From Bacteroidales bacterium (GTDB lineage Bacteria; Bacteroidota; Bacteroidia; Bacteroidales; UBA932): a stretch of DNA of 33,373 nucleotides. Shown here piece by piece: positions 24,359 through 30,713 of this stretch. The notes under the pieces were generated by a model. The model made no database searches. It saw only the letters and a list, made by a program, of their open reading frames with translations, and was not told the DNA's origin. Each line of letters opens with the position of its first letter. The first letter of the stretch is position 1. The DNA lies in NCBI GenBank assembly GCA_024683255.1, contig JAIKYL010000060.1:1-33373 (forward strand), read 5' to 3'. Position numbers and translations under genes: made by a program.

Positions 24359-25914
24359 AACGCTTTTTCCTTCTTTTCCTTGCATTGACGGTGTTTCAGG
24401 CGGTGTATGCCCTGGATGACGAGGTTTTGAAGATCATCAACCTGAATACCCCTACCATCAAAATCGGTGGAAAACCCCTGAAAGCCGGGGACACCTTCAA
24501 GGCTGGATCCACCATACAGTGGGGAGATCCGGATCAGACAATGGAGTGCAAGGGCATGTCGACTGGCTCTCCGTACCGTTTCTCCCGCAAGCAGTTCGAA
24601 TCGAAGGGAGCCATTACGAGCGTAAGGGATTATCTTCTCCGTCTGGGTCAGGCATCCACCAGGGATTCGGCTTTCCAACCGGTATTCAAACCTGGCAGCA
24701 AGAAGGATTCTTTCCCTGAAAAGAGATGTGCCCTGATTATCGGGAACTCCAACTATTCATATATCTCCTATCTGCGCAACCCCCTCAAAGATGCCAGCGA
24801 CATAAGCAATTCCCTGCGGGGCCTGGGCTTCGACGTGATGGAAGGATACGATTGCAATTTTGACGAGATGAAAACCCTGATGAACGTGTTTTCGTCCAAA
24901 GCCCACGGATATGACGTCGCCATCATTTATTATTCCGGGCATGGATTGCAGGAAGAAGGCCGCAATTACCTGATTCCCGTAGACTGCCAGTTGGAGAGAA
25001 AGTCGGATTTGTGGAAATGTGTCGCCGCAGTCGATATGGTCCAGAAACTTGAGGATACCGGCTGCGAGACGTGCATGCTGTATCTGGATGCCTGCCGCAA
25101 TGTCAAGACATCCTGGAACAGGTCTGCCAGCGAAGGGCTTGCAACCATGGAAGGCTTCCCGGGGATGGTAATAGCATTTTCTACCCAGAACGGACGCACC
25201 GCATCCGACGGGAAAGGAGAGAACAGCCCGTTCGCGGAGGCTTTCCTGAACAACGTGTCCAGCAACGCTACTTTCCCCGAAATGATGTCGAACGTGGCCA
25301 AGCAGACCTATGTGCTGACCGAAAGGGTCCAGTTCCCCGTGACTGTCGGAAGCCTGGTAACAGATTTCCGCTTCAATCCTGCCGGAGGTGGCGCGAAAAC
25401 GGTAACTGTCCGCCCCGAGAAGCGCGTTGAGGAAAAACGTGTAGAGGAAAGGCCGGTCGTCAGTTCAGGACCCAAGGTCTATAAGCCGAGAGAAAATACC
25501 GTATCTTTCGATGACCCTGACTTCGATTTTGAAGTCAAAAAGGTAAAGCGGGCAGCGAAAAATGTGTTTGTTACCATACAAGTCACGAATAACTCCGGGA
25601 AAAACGTGCGACCTCTGATGATTGCAAATGAATCCACATCCCTGGGCGGCAGTAGCGACGCCAAGGACAATGCCGGAGGGTATCATAGTATGAGTAGTAT
25701 GAATTTGTGCGTGTTGGAAGGGGATGACAGACGCTTCGACAGCCAGTACATCGCCCCCTGGCCATCAGGAGTCACTACGACATTCGTTGTTATTGTCATG
25801 GGGGTGTCGGAGGACGCAACCGCGCTGGATTATCTTTCGCTCAGCATGAGATGTGTAAGCCGAACCCAGATATACGGAATAGCATATCTCCAGATCAAGA
25901 ATATACCACTCTGA
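24355..25914 (+). CDS. Secreted caspase-family (C14) peptidase
   Basis: A 519-residue exported protein. Signal peptide 1-19 (MKRFFLLFLALTVFQAVYA). An N-terminal beta-rich domain (about 22-115, with KIGGKPLKAGDTFKAG) is followed by a caspase p20-like domain (122-340). That domain has RCALIIGNSNYSY, DVAIIYYSGHG with catalytic His196, and YLDACRN with catalytic Cys247; substrate-pocket segments follow (AFSTQNGRTASDG). A Lys/Glu/Val-rich linker (345-372) leads to a C-terminal beta domain (380-519). Caspase-fold enzymes cut after Arg/Lys or Asp in bacteria; many act in programmed death or signalling. Here activity would be periplasmic. Both catalytic residues are intact. Coupled with the CHASE2-like gene (ATGA overlap); the lipoprotein gene begins 5 bp after its stop. 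Confidence 0.85.
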   Translation: MKRFFLLFLALTVFQAVYALDDEVLKIINLNTPTIKIGGKPLKAGDTFKAGSTIQWGDPDQTMECKGMSTGSPYRFSRKQFESKGAITSVRDYLLRLGQASTRDSAFQPVFKPGSKKDSFPEKRCALIIGNSNYSYISYLRNPLKDASDISNSLRGLGFDVMEGYDCNFDEMKTLMNVFSSKAHGYDVAIIYYSGHGLQEEGRNYLIPVDCQLERKSDLWKCVAAVDMVQKLEDTGCETCMLYLDACRNVKTSWNRSASEGLATMEGFPGMVIAFSTQNGRTASDGKGENSPFAEAFLNNVSSNATFPEMMSNVAKQTYVLTERVQFPVTVGSLVTDFRFNPAGGGAKTVTVRPEKRVEEKRVEERPVVSSGPKVYKPRENTVSFDDPDFDFEVKKVKRAAKNVFVTIQVTNNSGKNVRPLMIANESTSLGGSSDAKDNAGGYHSMSSMNLCVLEGDDRRFDSQYIAPWPSGVTTTFVVIVMGVSEDATALDYLSLSMRCVSRTQIYGIAYLQIKNIPL

Positions 25915-25919
25915 ATTTT

Positions 25920-26420
25920 ATGAAAAGGATATTTGGACTTTTAGCTTTATTTGCTGGATTGCTCGCCGCCGCGTCCTGCATCGCGAATATGGACCCGTTC
26001 GAGGGCGGGGATGGTGTTCGTGCCAATATCAACGGGCAGAAATGCGTGATGTCCGGCACTCCCGGGAAAGTTTACGCCAACTGCTCTTTCGAAGATGGGG
26101 CGAATTCTTTCGGAACCCATGTGGAGATGATGCATCTGCTGGACAAGACCAACTTCGGGTTATCGTTCAGCCTTACGGATACCACTCCGTTCGCCACCGG
26201 CCAGCAGTACAGCATCGGCAGCGGCACCTACAAGGCGACGCTGACCACTATTTCCGGGGAGGATGTCCCCCTGACCGGATGGGTGACCTTCCTGAAGATA
26301 GGTGTTGGGAGCAAGACCGTTGAGGCCCAGTTCGAGCTGGACGGACAGGATACGAAAGGCGACAAGTATGCCGTTCGTCATGGTTTCATGCGTCTGTATA
26401 GAATAAAGGAGGGTGAGTGA
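25920..26420 (+). CDS. Small lipoprotein of the CHASE2-caspase cassette
   Basis: A 166-residue predicted lipoprotein: signal MKRIFGLLALFAGLLAAASC, lipid-bearing Cys20. The mature part is beta-rich and of a size fitting a single sandwich or lipocalin-like domain, with segments such as GVRANINGQKCVMSGTPGK and FATGQQYSIGSGTYKATL. I do not recognise the family. The ATG at 25920 lies 5 bp after the caspase stop; a longer frame from 25851 lies inside the caspase gene. The stop overlaps the next ATG (TGATG). It could be an accessory or target of the caspase; nothing in the sequence proves this. Confidence 0.75.
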   Translation: MKRIFGLLALFAGLLAAASCIANMDPFEGGDGVRANINGQKCVMSGTPGKVYANCSFEDGANSFGTHVEMMHLLDKTNFGLSFSLTDTTPFATGQQYSIGSGTYKATLTTISGEDVPLTGWVTFLKIGVGSKTVEAQFELDGQDTKGDKYAVRHGFMRLYRIKEGE

Positions 26421-27010
26421 TGAAAAAGATGTTCTTGATTATCGCCCTGGCCTTCGCCGGCGTCACCGTGGCTGCACAGACATGGCAGTACAGCATTGGA
26501 GCCTCTCTTGGCGCATACGACCGAGCCGGCATGGGTGGCAGTTCGGAAATCGTTGACGTGCAGCGTCAGTCCGAGGTGAACGGCAGCCACTATGAGTCGA
26601 AGCCGACCATCCTTCCCACATTCTCCATGGAAGCTGGATGCATCATGAACGAGGCCCCCGTGGGCTTCTTCCTCGGTGCTTTCTGGAACTATGCCTGGAA
26701 CAACCTGAACGGCGGTCCCAGCCTCCTTACGGAGAAGGAACACATCATCCACATCCTGCCGGAAGTGAGGTTCTATTACCTGAGGAGCAACGATATAATG
26801 CTGTATTCCATCATGGCCGGAGGCCTGCGCTACCGGCGCTTCTCCGAGACTTTCGAGGGGGATACGATTACGAACAGCAACTTCGGTTTCAGCTACCAGT
26901 TCTCTCCTTTCGGCCTGTGCTACACGATCAACAAGTGGAACATGCACTGCGAGATCGGATACGGCACAGCCTGGGCCATTATGAAGCTAGGCTTCGGCTA
27001 TACTTTCTGA
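26420..27010 (+). CDS. Small outer-membrane beta-barrel candidate
   Basis: A 196-residue exported protein: signal peptide MKKMFLIIALAFAGVTVAAQ, then alternating hydrophobic/polar strands rich in aromatic residues (YSIGASLGAYD, GFFLGAFWNYAWNN, EVRFYYLRS, SNFGFSYQFSPFGLCY, KLGFGYTF). It ends in phenylalanine, the usual last residue of outer-membrane barrels. About eight strands fit an OmpA/OmpX-like barrel. The frame also allows GTG at 26417, but ATG at 26420 is preferred. Its last 24 bp overlap the convergent aroB gene. Last member of the radA-led run. Confidence 0.72.
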   Translation: MKKMFLIIALAFAGVTVAAQTWQYSIGASLGAYDRAGMGGSSEIVDVQRQSEVNGSHYESKPTILPTFSMEAGCIMNEAPVGFFLGAFWNYAWNNLNGGPSLLTEKEHIIHILPEVRFYYLRSNDIMLYSIMAGGLRYRRFSETFEGDTITNSNFGFSYQFSPFGLCYTINKWNMHCEIGYGTAWAIMKLGFGYTF

Positions 27011-27997
27011 CGGAACGGTCTTTACTGCGACTTTCCCAATCCTGAGCGGCAGCACGAGTTTTATCTTGCTGCCGTATGTTTTTTTATCCTTGAGGATGGC
27101 CGGGAGGAGTTCTTCTGCCGGGCAGGGGAGTGCGGTCGGCAGGCCGCAGGCCTTGAGGTCTTTTGCGATGCGATCTGCCAGGCCCGGCTCCTCTGCGAGG
27201 CCGTGGCGCTCCGCGTACTTCGCCGCCTGCACCATTCCTATCGCAACCGCCTCACCGTGGGTCATAAACTTGTCATCTCGAGCGCAGTCGAGAGATCTGT
27301 CTTTCTGCCACCATTCGATGGCGTGGGCCCATGTGTGACCGAGGTTGAGTTTGCGCCGGAGGCCGCTCTCGAATTCGTCTTTTTCAACGATATCTTGCTT
27401 TATTCCGGCTGCCAGCTGGATAAGCTCGGCCAACTTCTCTTTTTCTGTCATTCCGAGCGAAGCGAAGGAATCTGCCGAGAACAGGCGTACCGCTGTTTCG
27501 TAAGCATTGAGCGGGTTCTTGATGATGAAAGTCTTCAGCATCTCGGCCAGGCCGCTGCGGAGTTCGCGCTCCGGCAGAGTTTCCAGCACTTCCGGGAAGA
27601 TGGCCGTGAACACCGGCTGTCGGATGACTCCAAGGAGGTTCTTGTATCCATCCAGGTTCACCCCCGTCTTCCCGCCTATGCCGGCATCCACCATGGAAAG
27701 GAGGGTGGTGGGGATGTTGGCGTAGCGGATGCCGCGCTTGTAGATGGATGCCGCGAACCCGGCCATGTCGGTGGTGACCCCGCCGCCCACCGCCAGCACC
27801 AGCGCATCCCGGTCAGCCCCGCAGTCGCAAAGCCAGCGGCAGATATCCATCACCGTATCGATGGTCTTGTGGGCCTCATCGGCCGTGATGGCCAGAAGGT
27901 TGTCGTGCCTTATGCGACGAGCAAAATCTTCCACATTCCGGTCGCAGACCACGAAGACCTGCTTGTATTTCCTGAGTTCAGCTGCCAGTTCTTTCAT
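26987..27997 (-). CDS. aroB: 3-dehydroquinate synthase with repeat-derived insertions
   Basis: A 336-residue cytoplasmic enzyme of the shikimate pathway, turning DAHP into 3-dehydroquinate with NAD+ and a divalent metal. Conserved parts: AVGGGVTTDMAGFAAS (69-84), IPTTLLSMVDAGIGGKTGVN (95-114), RELRSGLAEMLK (144-155), KDEFESGLRRKLNLGHTWAHAIE with metal ligands, and THGEAVAIGM. Two stretches, residues 174-184 (SADSFASLGMT) and 234-242 (RSLDCARDD), do not belong to the family. They are translations of short palindromic repeats inserted in frame. The second falls between two metal-binding segments (GHTWAHA and THGEA). The gene overlaps the outer-membrane protein gene tail to tail by 24 bp. Confidence 0.93.
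   Translation of the reverse strand: MKELAAELRKYKQVFVVCDRNVEDFARRIRHDNLLAITADEAHKTIDTVMDICRWLCDCGADRDALVLAVGGGVTTDMAGFAASIYKRGIRYANIPTTLLSMVDAGIGGKTGVNLDGYKNLLGVIRQPVFTAIFPEVLETLPERELRSGLAEMLKTFIIKNPLNAYETAVRLFSADSFASLGMTEKEKLAELIQLAAGIKQDIVEKDEFESGLRRKLNLGHTWAHAIEWWQKDRSLDCARDDKFMTHGEAVAIGMVQAAKYAERHGLAEEPGLADRIAKDLKACGLPTALPCPAEELLPAILKDKKTYGSKIKLVLPLRIGKVAVKTVPSESIAEA
27272..27298. repeat. Short palindromic repeat inside aroB (copy 1)
   Basis: A 27-bp element whose core TCTCGAGCGCAGTCGAGA forms a 6-bp stem (TCTCGA/TCGAGA) around a GCGCAG loop. Elements of this appearance are dispersed in many Bacteroidota genomes, and are translated as SSAVERS or DCARDD-like peptides. Here it lies in frame inside aroB. 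Confidence 0.7.
27447..27476. repeat. Short palindromic repeat inside aroB (copy 2)
   Basis: A 30-bp element with ATTCC/GGAAT arms around GAGCGAAGCGAA. Its plus-strand reading gives CHSERSEGI and its minus-strand reading SFASLGMT, the recognisable translations of a dispersed repeat seen in many bacterial genomes. It adds about eleven residues to AroB. Confidence 0.72.
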
Positions 27998-28025
27998 ATC
28001 CTCTGCAAGTTACGAATTTTTTTCT

Positions 28026-28033
28026 TACCTTTG
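28026..28033 (+). promoter_or_regulatory. -7 promoter element upstream of tRNA-Leu
   Basis: TACCTTTG is an exact TAnnTTTG match 67 bp before the tRNA. No clear -33 TTTG is visible. The transcript would include the tandem hairpin repeat at 28050-28096. Confidence 0.45.
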
Positions 28034-28049
28034 CCACTCCAAACGCGAG

Positions 28050-28096
28050 CCCCGGCCTCAGTGCCGGCTCCGCCCCCGGCCTCTGTGCCGGCTCCA
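28050..28096 (+). repeat. Tandem 23-bp GC-rich hairpin repeat in the tRNA leader
   Basis: Two near-identical 23-bp units (28050-28072 and 28074-28096) differ at two positions. Each holds CCGGC and GCCGG arms around a 6-nt loop, so two small hairpins would form in the leader just before the tRNA. Confidence 0.7.
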
Positions 28097-28100
28097 TCCA

Positions 28101-28185
28101 GCCCGGATGGCGGAATTGGTAGACGCGCTGGACTCAAAATCCAGTGTCCCTTAAAGACGTGCGGGTTCGATTCCCGCTCTGGGCA
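28101..28185 (+). tRNA. tRNA-Leu (anticodon CAA)
   Basis: An 85-nt class II tRNA. The acceptor stem GCCCGGA pairs with TCTGGGC (28178-28184), with A as discriminator at 28185; the 3' CCA is not encoded. The anticodon arm CTGGA-CTCAAAA-TCCAG places CAA at positions 34-36, reading UUG. The T arm is GCGGG-TTCGATT-CCCGC. A long variable arm with a GTC/GAC stem confirms the leucine type. Confidence 0.97.
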
Positions 28186-28186
28186 C

Positions 28187-28221
28187 AAAAAAAGGCATCG
28201 CTTTTCCGCGGCGCCTTTTTT
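28187..28221 (+). terminator. Hairpin terminator after tRNA-Leu
   Basis: AAAAAAGGC (28188-28196) pairs with GCCTTTTTT (28213-28221); the right arm ends in a T run, giving an intrinsic-terminator shape immediately after the tRNA 3' end. Confidence 0.7.
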
Positions 28222-28234
28222 CGTGCCCTGTCTT

Positions 28235-28278
28235 CGACTACCCCACCCCAAACCCCTCCCTGGGGAGGGACTTAGTCG
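28235..28278. repeat. Nested inverted repeat of the CCCTCCC/GGGAGGG type
   Basis: CGACTA (28235-28240) and TAGTCG (28273-28278) enclose an inner stem CCCTCC/GGAGGG (28254-28259 with 28264-28269) around a 4-nt loop. The sequence around 28246-28270 resembles a dispersed short repeat (read as PNPSLGRDL) found downstream of genes in many genomes. Confidence 0.6.
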
Positions 28279-28310
28279 GCCAACGGCCTCCGAATAATAA
28301 GAAACCGGGC

Positions 28311-28430
28311 ACCTGTAGAGAAACACCGCATTTTCTATACAGGTATCCCCTTTTTACCCCCTACCCGTTGAGAAAACCCTACAAAACCTCTACAGGTACC
28401 CCCTAAAATACCCCCACCTGTAGAGAAATT
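28311..28430. repeat. Array of four inverted ACCTGTAGAG motifs
   Basis: The motif occurs as + (28311-28320), - (28335-28344, one mismatch), - (28388-28397) and + (28416-28425). The first pair forms a 13-bp stem with one mismatch around a loop of about 8 nt. The second forms a perfect 10-bp stem with an 18-nt loop containing C-runs. 28335-28365 and 28388-28418 are also imperfect direct repeats with ACCCCC tracts. Together with the preceding element this fills most of the gene-free 28222-28511; no ORF, sRNA or riboswitch is recognised. Confidence 0.65.
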
Positions 28431-28511
28431 GGCCAAAAACACGACAGGTCATCGCAGGGAACCCATCTCAAGGAAATTTTCAGCAAGTCGCTGGAACGGG
28501 AATAAACTCCC

Positions 28512-28880
28512 CTAGAAGTAATACCCCACCCCGACACCGAGGTCGCCCTGGTAGGGCTTGTAGAAAATGCGGAAGTCCAGATGGTCGCATGCAAGGCCGA
28601 TCTGATATTTCATGCAGCCGAGATATCTGCCGAAAAAGTCGAATTCGAATCCGCCTCCGAGATACCCGGAGCCCCAATCCATCTTCAACAGATTGGCGTT
28701 CAGCCACTGGTCGCGCTCTCCCAGGCGGGCGCGAGCTCCGATGCCGATACTCACAGAAGATAGTCTGTCTGCCGGCAGGAAGCAGTCTGCAGTGGCATCT
28801 GCGCCAAAACGAACCCTGTTCTGCCCCAAGGCAGAAACCGTCACTAACACAAATGCGAACAATACGATAATCCGTTTCAT
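28512..28880 (-). CDS. Small exported beta-rich protein, unknown function
   Basis: A 122-residue protein with a signal peptide (MKRIIVLFAFVLVTVSALGQ) and short amphipathic strands: VSIGIGARARLG, LGGGFEFDFFGRYLG, FRIFYKP, and the C-terminal LGVGVGYYF that ends in phenylalanine as in outer-membrane barrels. At 102 mature residues it would be a very small barrel or half of one. It is divergent from another candidate barrel gene at 28933. I do not recognise the family. Confidence 0.65.
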   Translation of the reverse strand: MKRIIVLFAFVLVTVSALGQNRVRFGADATADCFLPADRLSSVSIGIGARARLGERDQWLNANLLKMDWGSGYLGGGFEFDFFGRYLGCMKYQIGLACDHLDFRIFYKPYQGDLGVGVGYYF

Positions 28881-28911
28881 TTCGCTAAATTAGACAAAAT
28901 ATTTATCTTTG
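28880..28911 (+). promoter_or_regulatory. Promoter of the 28933 gene
   Basis: Exact -7 TATCTTTG (28904-28911) with TTTC (28880-28883) 20 bp upstream, one mismatch from the -33 consensus. The leader to the ATG at 28933 is about 17 nt. Confidence 0.55.
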
Positions 28912-28932
28912 GGGGAACAAAACAACAGGCAG

Positions 28933-29517
28933 ATGAAAAAACGGATAACCGCAATCCTCCTGATTGCACTGGCAGTGCCGGTGTTCGCTCAGGAACCTGT
29001 GGAACAGAAATGGACCGTCAGGGGCTCGGCAGGGCTCCTACCCACAGTGCCCACAATCGCTTCGCTCTTCGGCGCCATCGCCGTGGGCATAGCCGTGAGT
29101 GCCAACGAGGATAACAACGAAACCCTTGACATCGAGCTTCCTCCCTTTTTCGGCATCGACATCCTTTATAACTTCAATTCCCGCTGGTCGGCCGGTTTCA
29201 GCACAGGCTACGCCGGATGCGTGTGGAACGTCGTGGACAAGGACACCCGTGCCGTCCATTCATCGTCGTATCTTAACTTCGTGCCGGTGAACGCGGTAGG
29301 CCGCTGCAACTATCTTTCCCGTCCTACTTTCACGCTCTACGGTTCCCTTGAAGCCGGCGTGCTGCTTGCGGTCGGAGGAGACTCTCTGGATCTCACCTTC
29401 GACGCCCAGCTCAATCCCATCGGTGTCGAGTTTGGCAAAAGGGTATTTGGCATGGTCGAGGCCGGAATCGGCATGAACTACTTCGGCGGCCGAATCGGCG
29501 TGGGTTACAGGTTCTGA
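28933..29517 (+). CDS. Outer-membrane beta-barrel candidate
   Basis: A 194-residue exported protein: signal peptide MKKRITAILLIALAVPVFAQ, then strands typical of small porin-like barrels (WSAGFSTGYAGCVWNV, FTLYGSLEAGVLLAVGG, VFGMVEAGIGMNYFGG) and the C-terminal RIGVGYRF ending in phenylalanine. A hydrophobic stretch at about 40-60 is moderately long. The ATG at 28933 follows a good promoter; a longer frame from 28909 would overlap the -7 box. The stop directly abuts the stop of the convergent DUF4419 gene (TGA|TTA). Function unknown. Confidence 0.75.
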   Translation: MKKRITAILLIALAVPVFAQEPVEQKWTVRGSAGLLPTVPTIASLFGAIAVGIAVSANEDNNETLDIELPPFFGIDILYNFNSRWSAGFSTGYAGCVWNVVDKDTRAVHSSSYLNFVPVNAVGRCNYLSRPTFTLYGSLEAGVLLAVGGDSLDLTFDAQLNPIGVEFGKRVFGMVEAGIGMNYFGGRIGVGYRF

Positions 29518-30648
29518 TTATTTCTGGTAGGGCTTCCGCACCAGCCATCCGATCTGGGGTGTAAGCGCAAATGTGGCCGTATCCTCCTTCACGGCTACAA
29601 TGCCGGCCACCAGCTCCATCCTGGTGGAGTCAATGGGCTCCATGCGCTCATCCACTCGGGCAAAAGTAAAAGGTACGCAAACCGTTTCGGAGAGCATGGT
29701 CTTCGTGATGGGTACTTCTTCCGAAGTGCGGCCGTTATTATCGAAGGGGAAGAACTTCAGGAACCATCCATCCACCCTGGTGACGGGAGGGGAGTGCCTG
29801 GCGCAGGAAGGCCCCTGGACCGTCCGGGGACGCGTTTTGCAGACTATATCTTTCCAGAACCAATAGTCGGGACGCCCTTTGGACGCATTGATGAATTCTT
29901 CCAGGATAGGTTCCAGGTCGTTCACCCACCAGTCCAGCCCGAAACGGCGCAGCGCCTTCGTTTTGGCGAGCACCATTTTCCAATCCTTTGGAGTGCCGGT
30001 AAGGGTGATGGAAGGGATGCCGCAAACCACATAAAATGCCTCGTACTTAAAATACGGCTTCACCACGTCCATAAGGGTGATTTCCGAGGCGATGCGTTCG
30101 TTGACCCCGGTAGTGGAAAAGTCTGCCACCAGGGTTTCAGATATCTTATTGTTTGTATATTTCTCGATTTCAGAGACGAACTTGCCAATCGTTCCTTCCC
30201 AATCTGCCTGGCTGCTCAAAAGGTCGTTAGTCCGCACCTTAAGAAGCATTTCCCCTTCGTGCGACACCAGTTTCTTCCGCACTTTTTCGGGATACTTGTT
30301 CACATAATGGCTGAATCCCTGCGAAATCACCATCCAGATTGCGTCCGGAGTGAGCACAACGGGGCGGTGCTGGCACCAGGCCTTCACCAGCATCTGGAAA
30401 AGCACATCTTCGCCTATATCATGGAGATTCGGCTCGTCTTTGAAACTGTTTGCCAGTATTTCAGGGAAATGTGGGTCGAATACATCGGGCAAATGAAGAG
30501 TCTTTGCAATATTATCACCCGTGCGAAGGCCATATAATCCCTTTTCCGGTTTTTCCACCTCGTCCAGTGTGAAAGTGAAACCCGGCGTCTGGGCATAAAC
30601 CCCAAACCCGGTCAGCATCGTAACTAAGAAAATGACAAGCCTTTTCAT
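29518..30648 (-). CDS. DUF4419-domain exported protein
   Basis: A 376-residue protein with signal peptide MKRLVIFLVTMLTGFGVYAQ. The segment HRPVVLTPDAIWMVISQGFS followed by HYVNKYPEKVRKKLVSHEG is characteristic of DUF4419, as are NNKISETLVADFSTTG and YFKYEAFYVVCGIPSITLTG. The family is of unknown function, found in Bacteroidota and in fungi. Near the C-terminus, VDGWFLKFFPFD is also typical. The start at 30648 is chosen because it gives the signal peptide and follows the -7 box at 30678-30671; a frame from 30762 overlaps the divergent gene. No partner is suggested by context. Confidence 0.85.
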   Translation of the reverse strand: MKRLVIFLVTMLTGFGVYAQTPGFTFTLDEVEKPEKGLYGLRTGDNIAKTLHLPDVFDPHFPEILANSFKDEPNLHDIGEDVLFQMLVKAWCQHRPVVLTPDAIWMVISQGFSHYVNKYPEKVRKKLVSHEGEMLLKVRTNDLLSSQADWEGTIGKFVSEIEKYTNNKISETLVADFSTTGVNERIASEITLMDVVKPYFKYEAFYVVCGIPSITLTGTPKDWKMVLAKTKALRRFGLDWWVNDLEPILEEFINASKGRPDYWFWKDIVCKTRPRTVQGPSCARHSPPVTRVDGWFLKFFPFDNNGRTSEEVPITKTMLSETVCVPFTFARVDERMEPIDSTRMELVAGIVAVKEDTATFALTPQIGWLVRKPYQK

Positions 30649-30670
30649 AACCTTGGAATAACAGCTATGG

Positions 30671-30678
30671 CAAAGATA
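30671..30678 (-). promoter_or_regulatory. -7 promoter element of the DUF4419 gene
   Basis: Minus-strand TATCTTTG is an exact match, 22 bp before the ATG at 30648. No clear -33 element. Confidence 0.45.
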
Positions 30679-30698
30679 GTGATTTCCCGGAAAATGGG

Positions 30699-30706
30699 TA
30701 TATTTG
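30699..30706 (+). promoter_or_regulatory. -7 promoter element of the 30714 gene
   Basis: Plus-strand TATATTTG is an exact match ending 7 bp before the ATG at 30714, so the transcript would be nearly leaderless. No clear -33 element. Confidence 0.45.
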
Positions 30707-30713
30707 CATTGAT

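Noticed and set aside
26417..26419. GTG start for the barrel protein gene
   Set aside because: The next codon is ATG (26420), which overlaps the previous stop in the common TGATG arrangement and yields a better signal peptide.
27203..28297. 364-codon plus-strand frame running through aroB antisense and the tRNA
   Set aside because: It crosses a tRNA and repeat sequences; the peptide is the antisense of AroB followed by repeat translation.
28311..28430. CRISPR array
   Set aside because: The repeated motif is short, alternates in orientation, and has unequal spacing; no cas genes are present.
28101..28430. Integrated mobile element at tRNA-Leu
   Set aside because: No integrase, no direct repeat of the tRNA 3' end, and only about 300 bp of repeats before ordinary genes.
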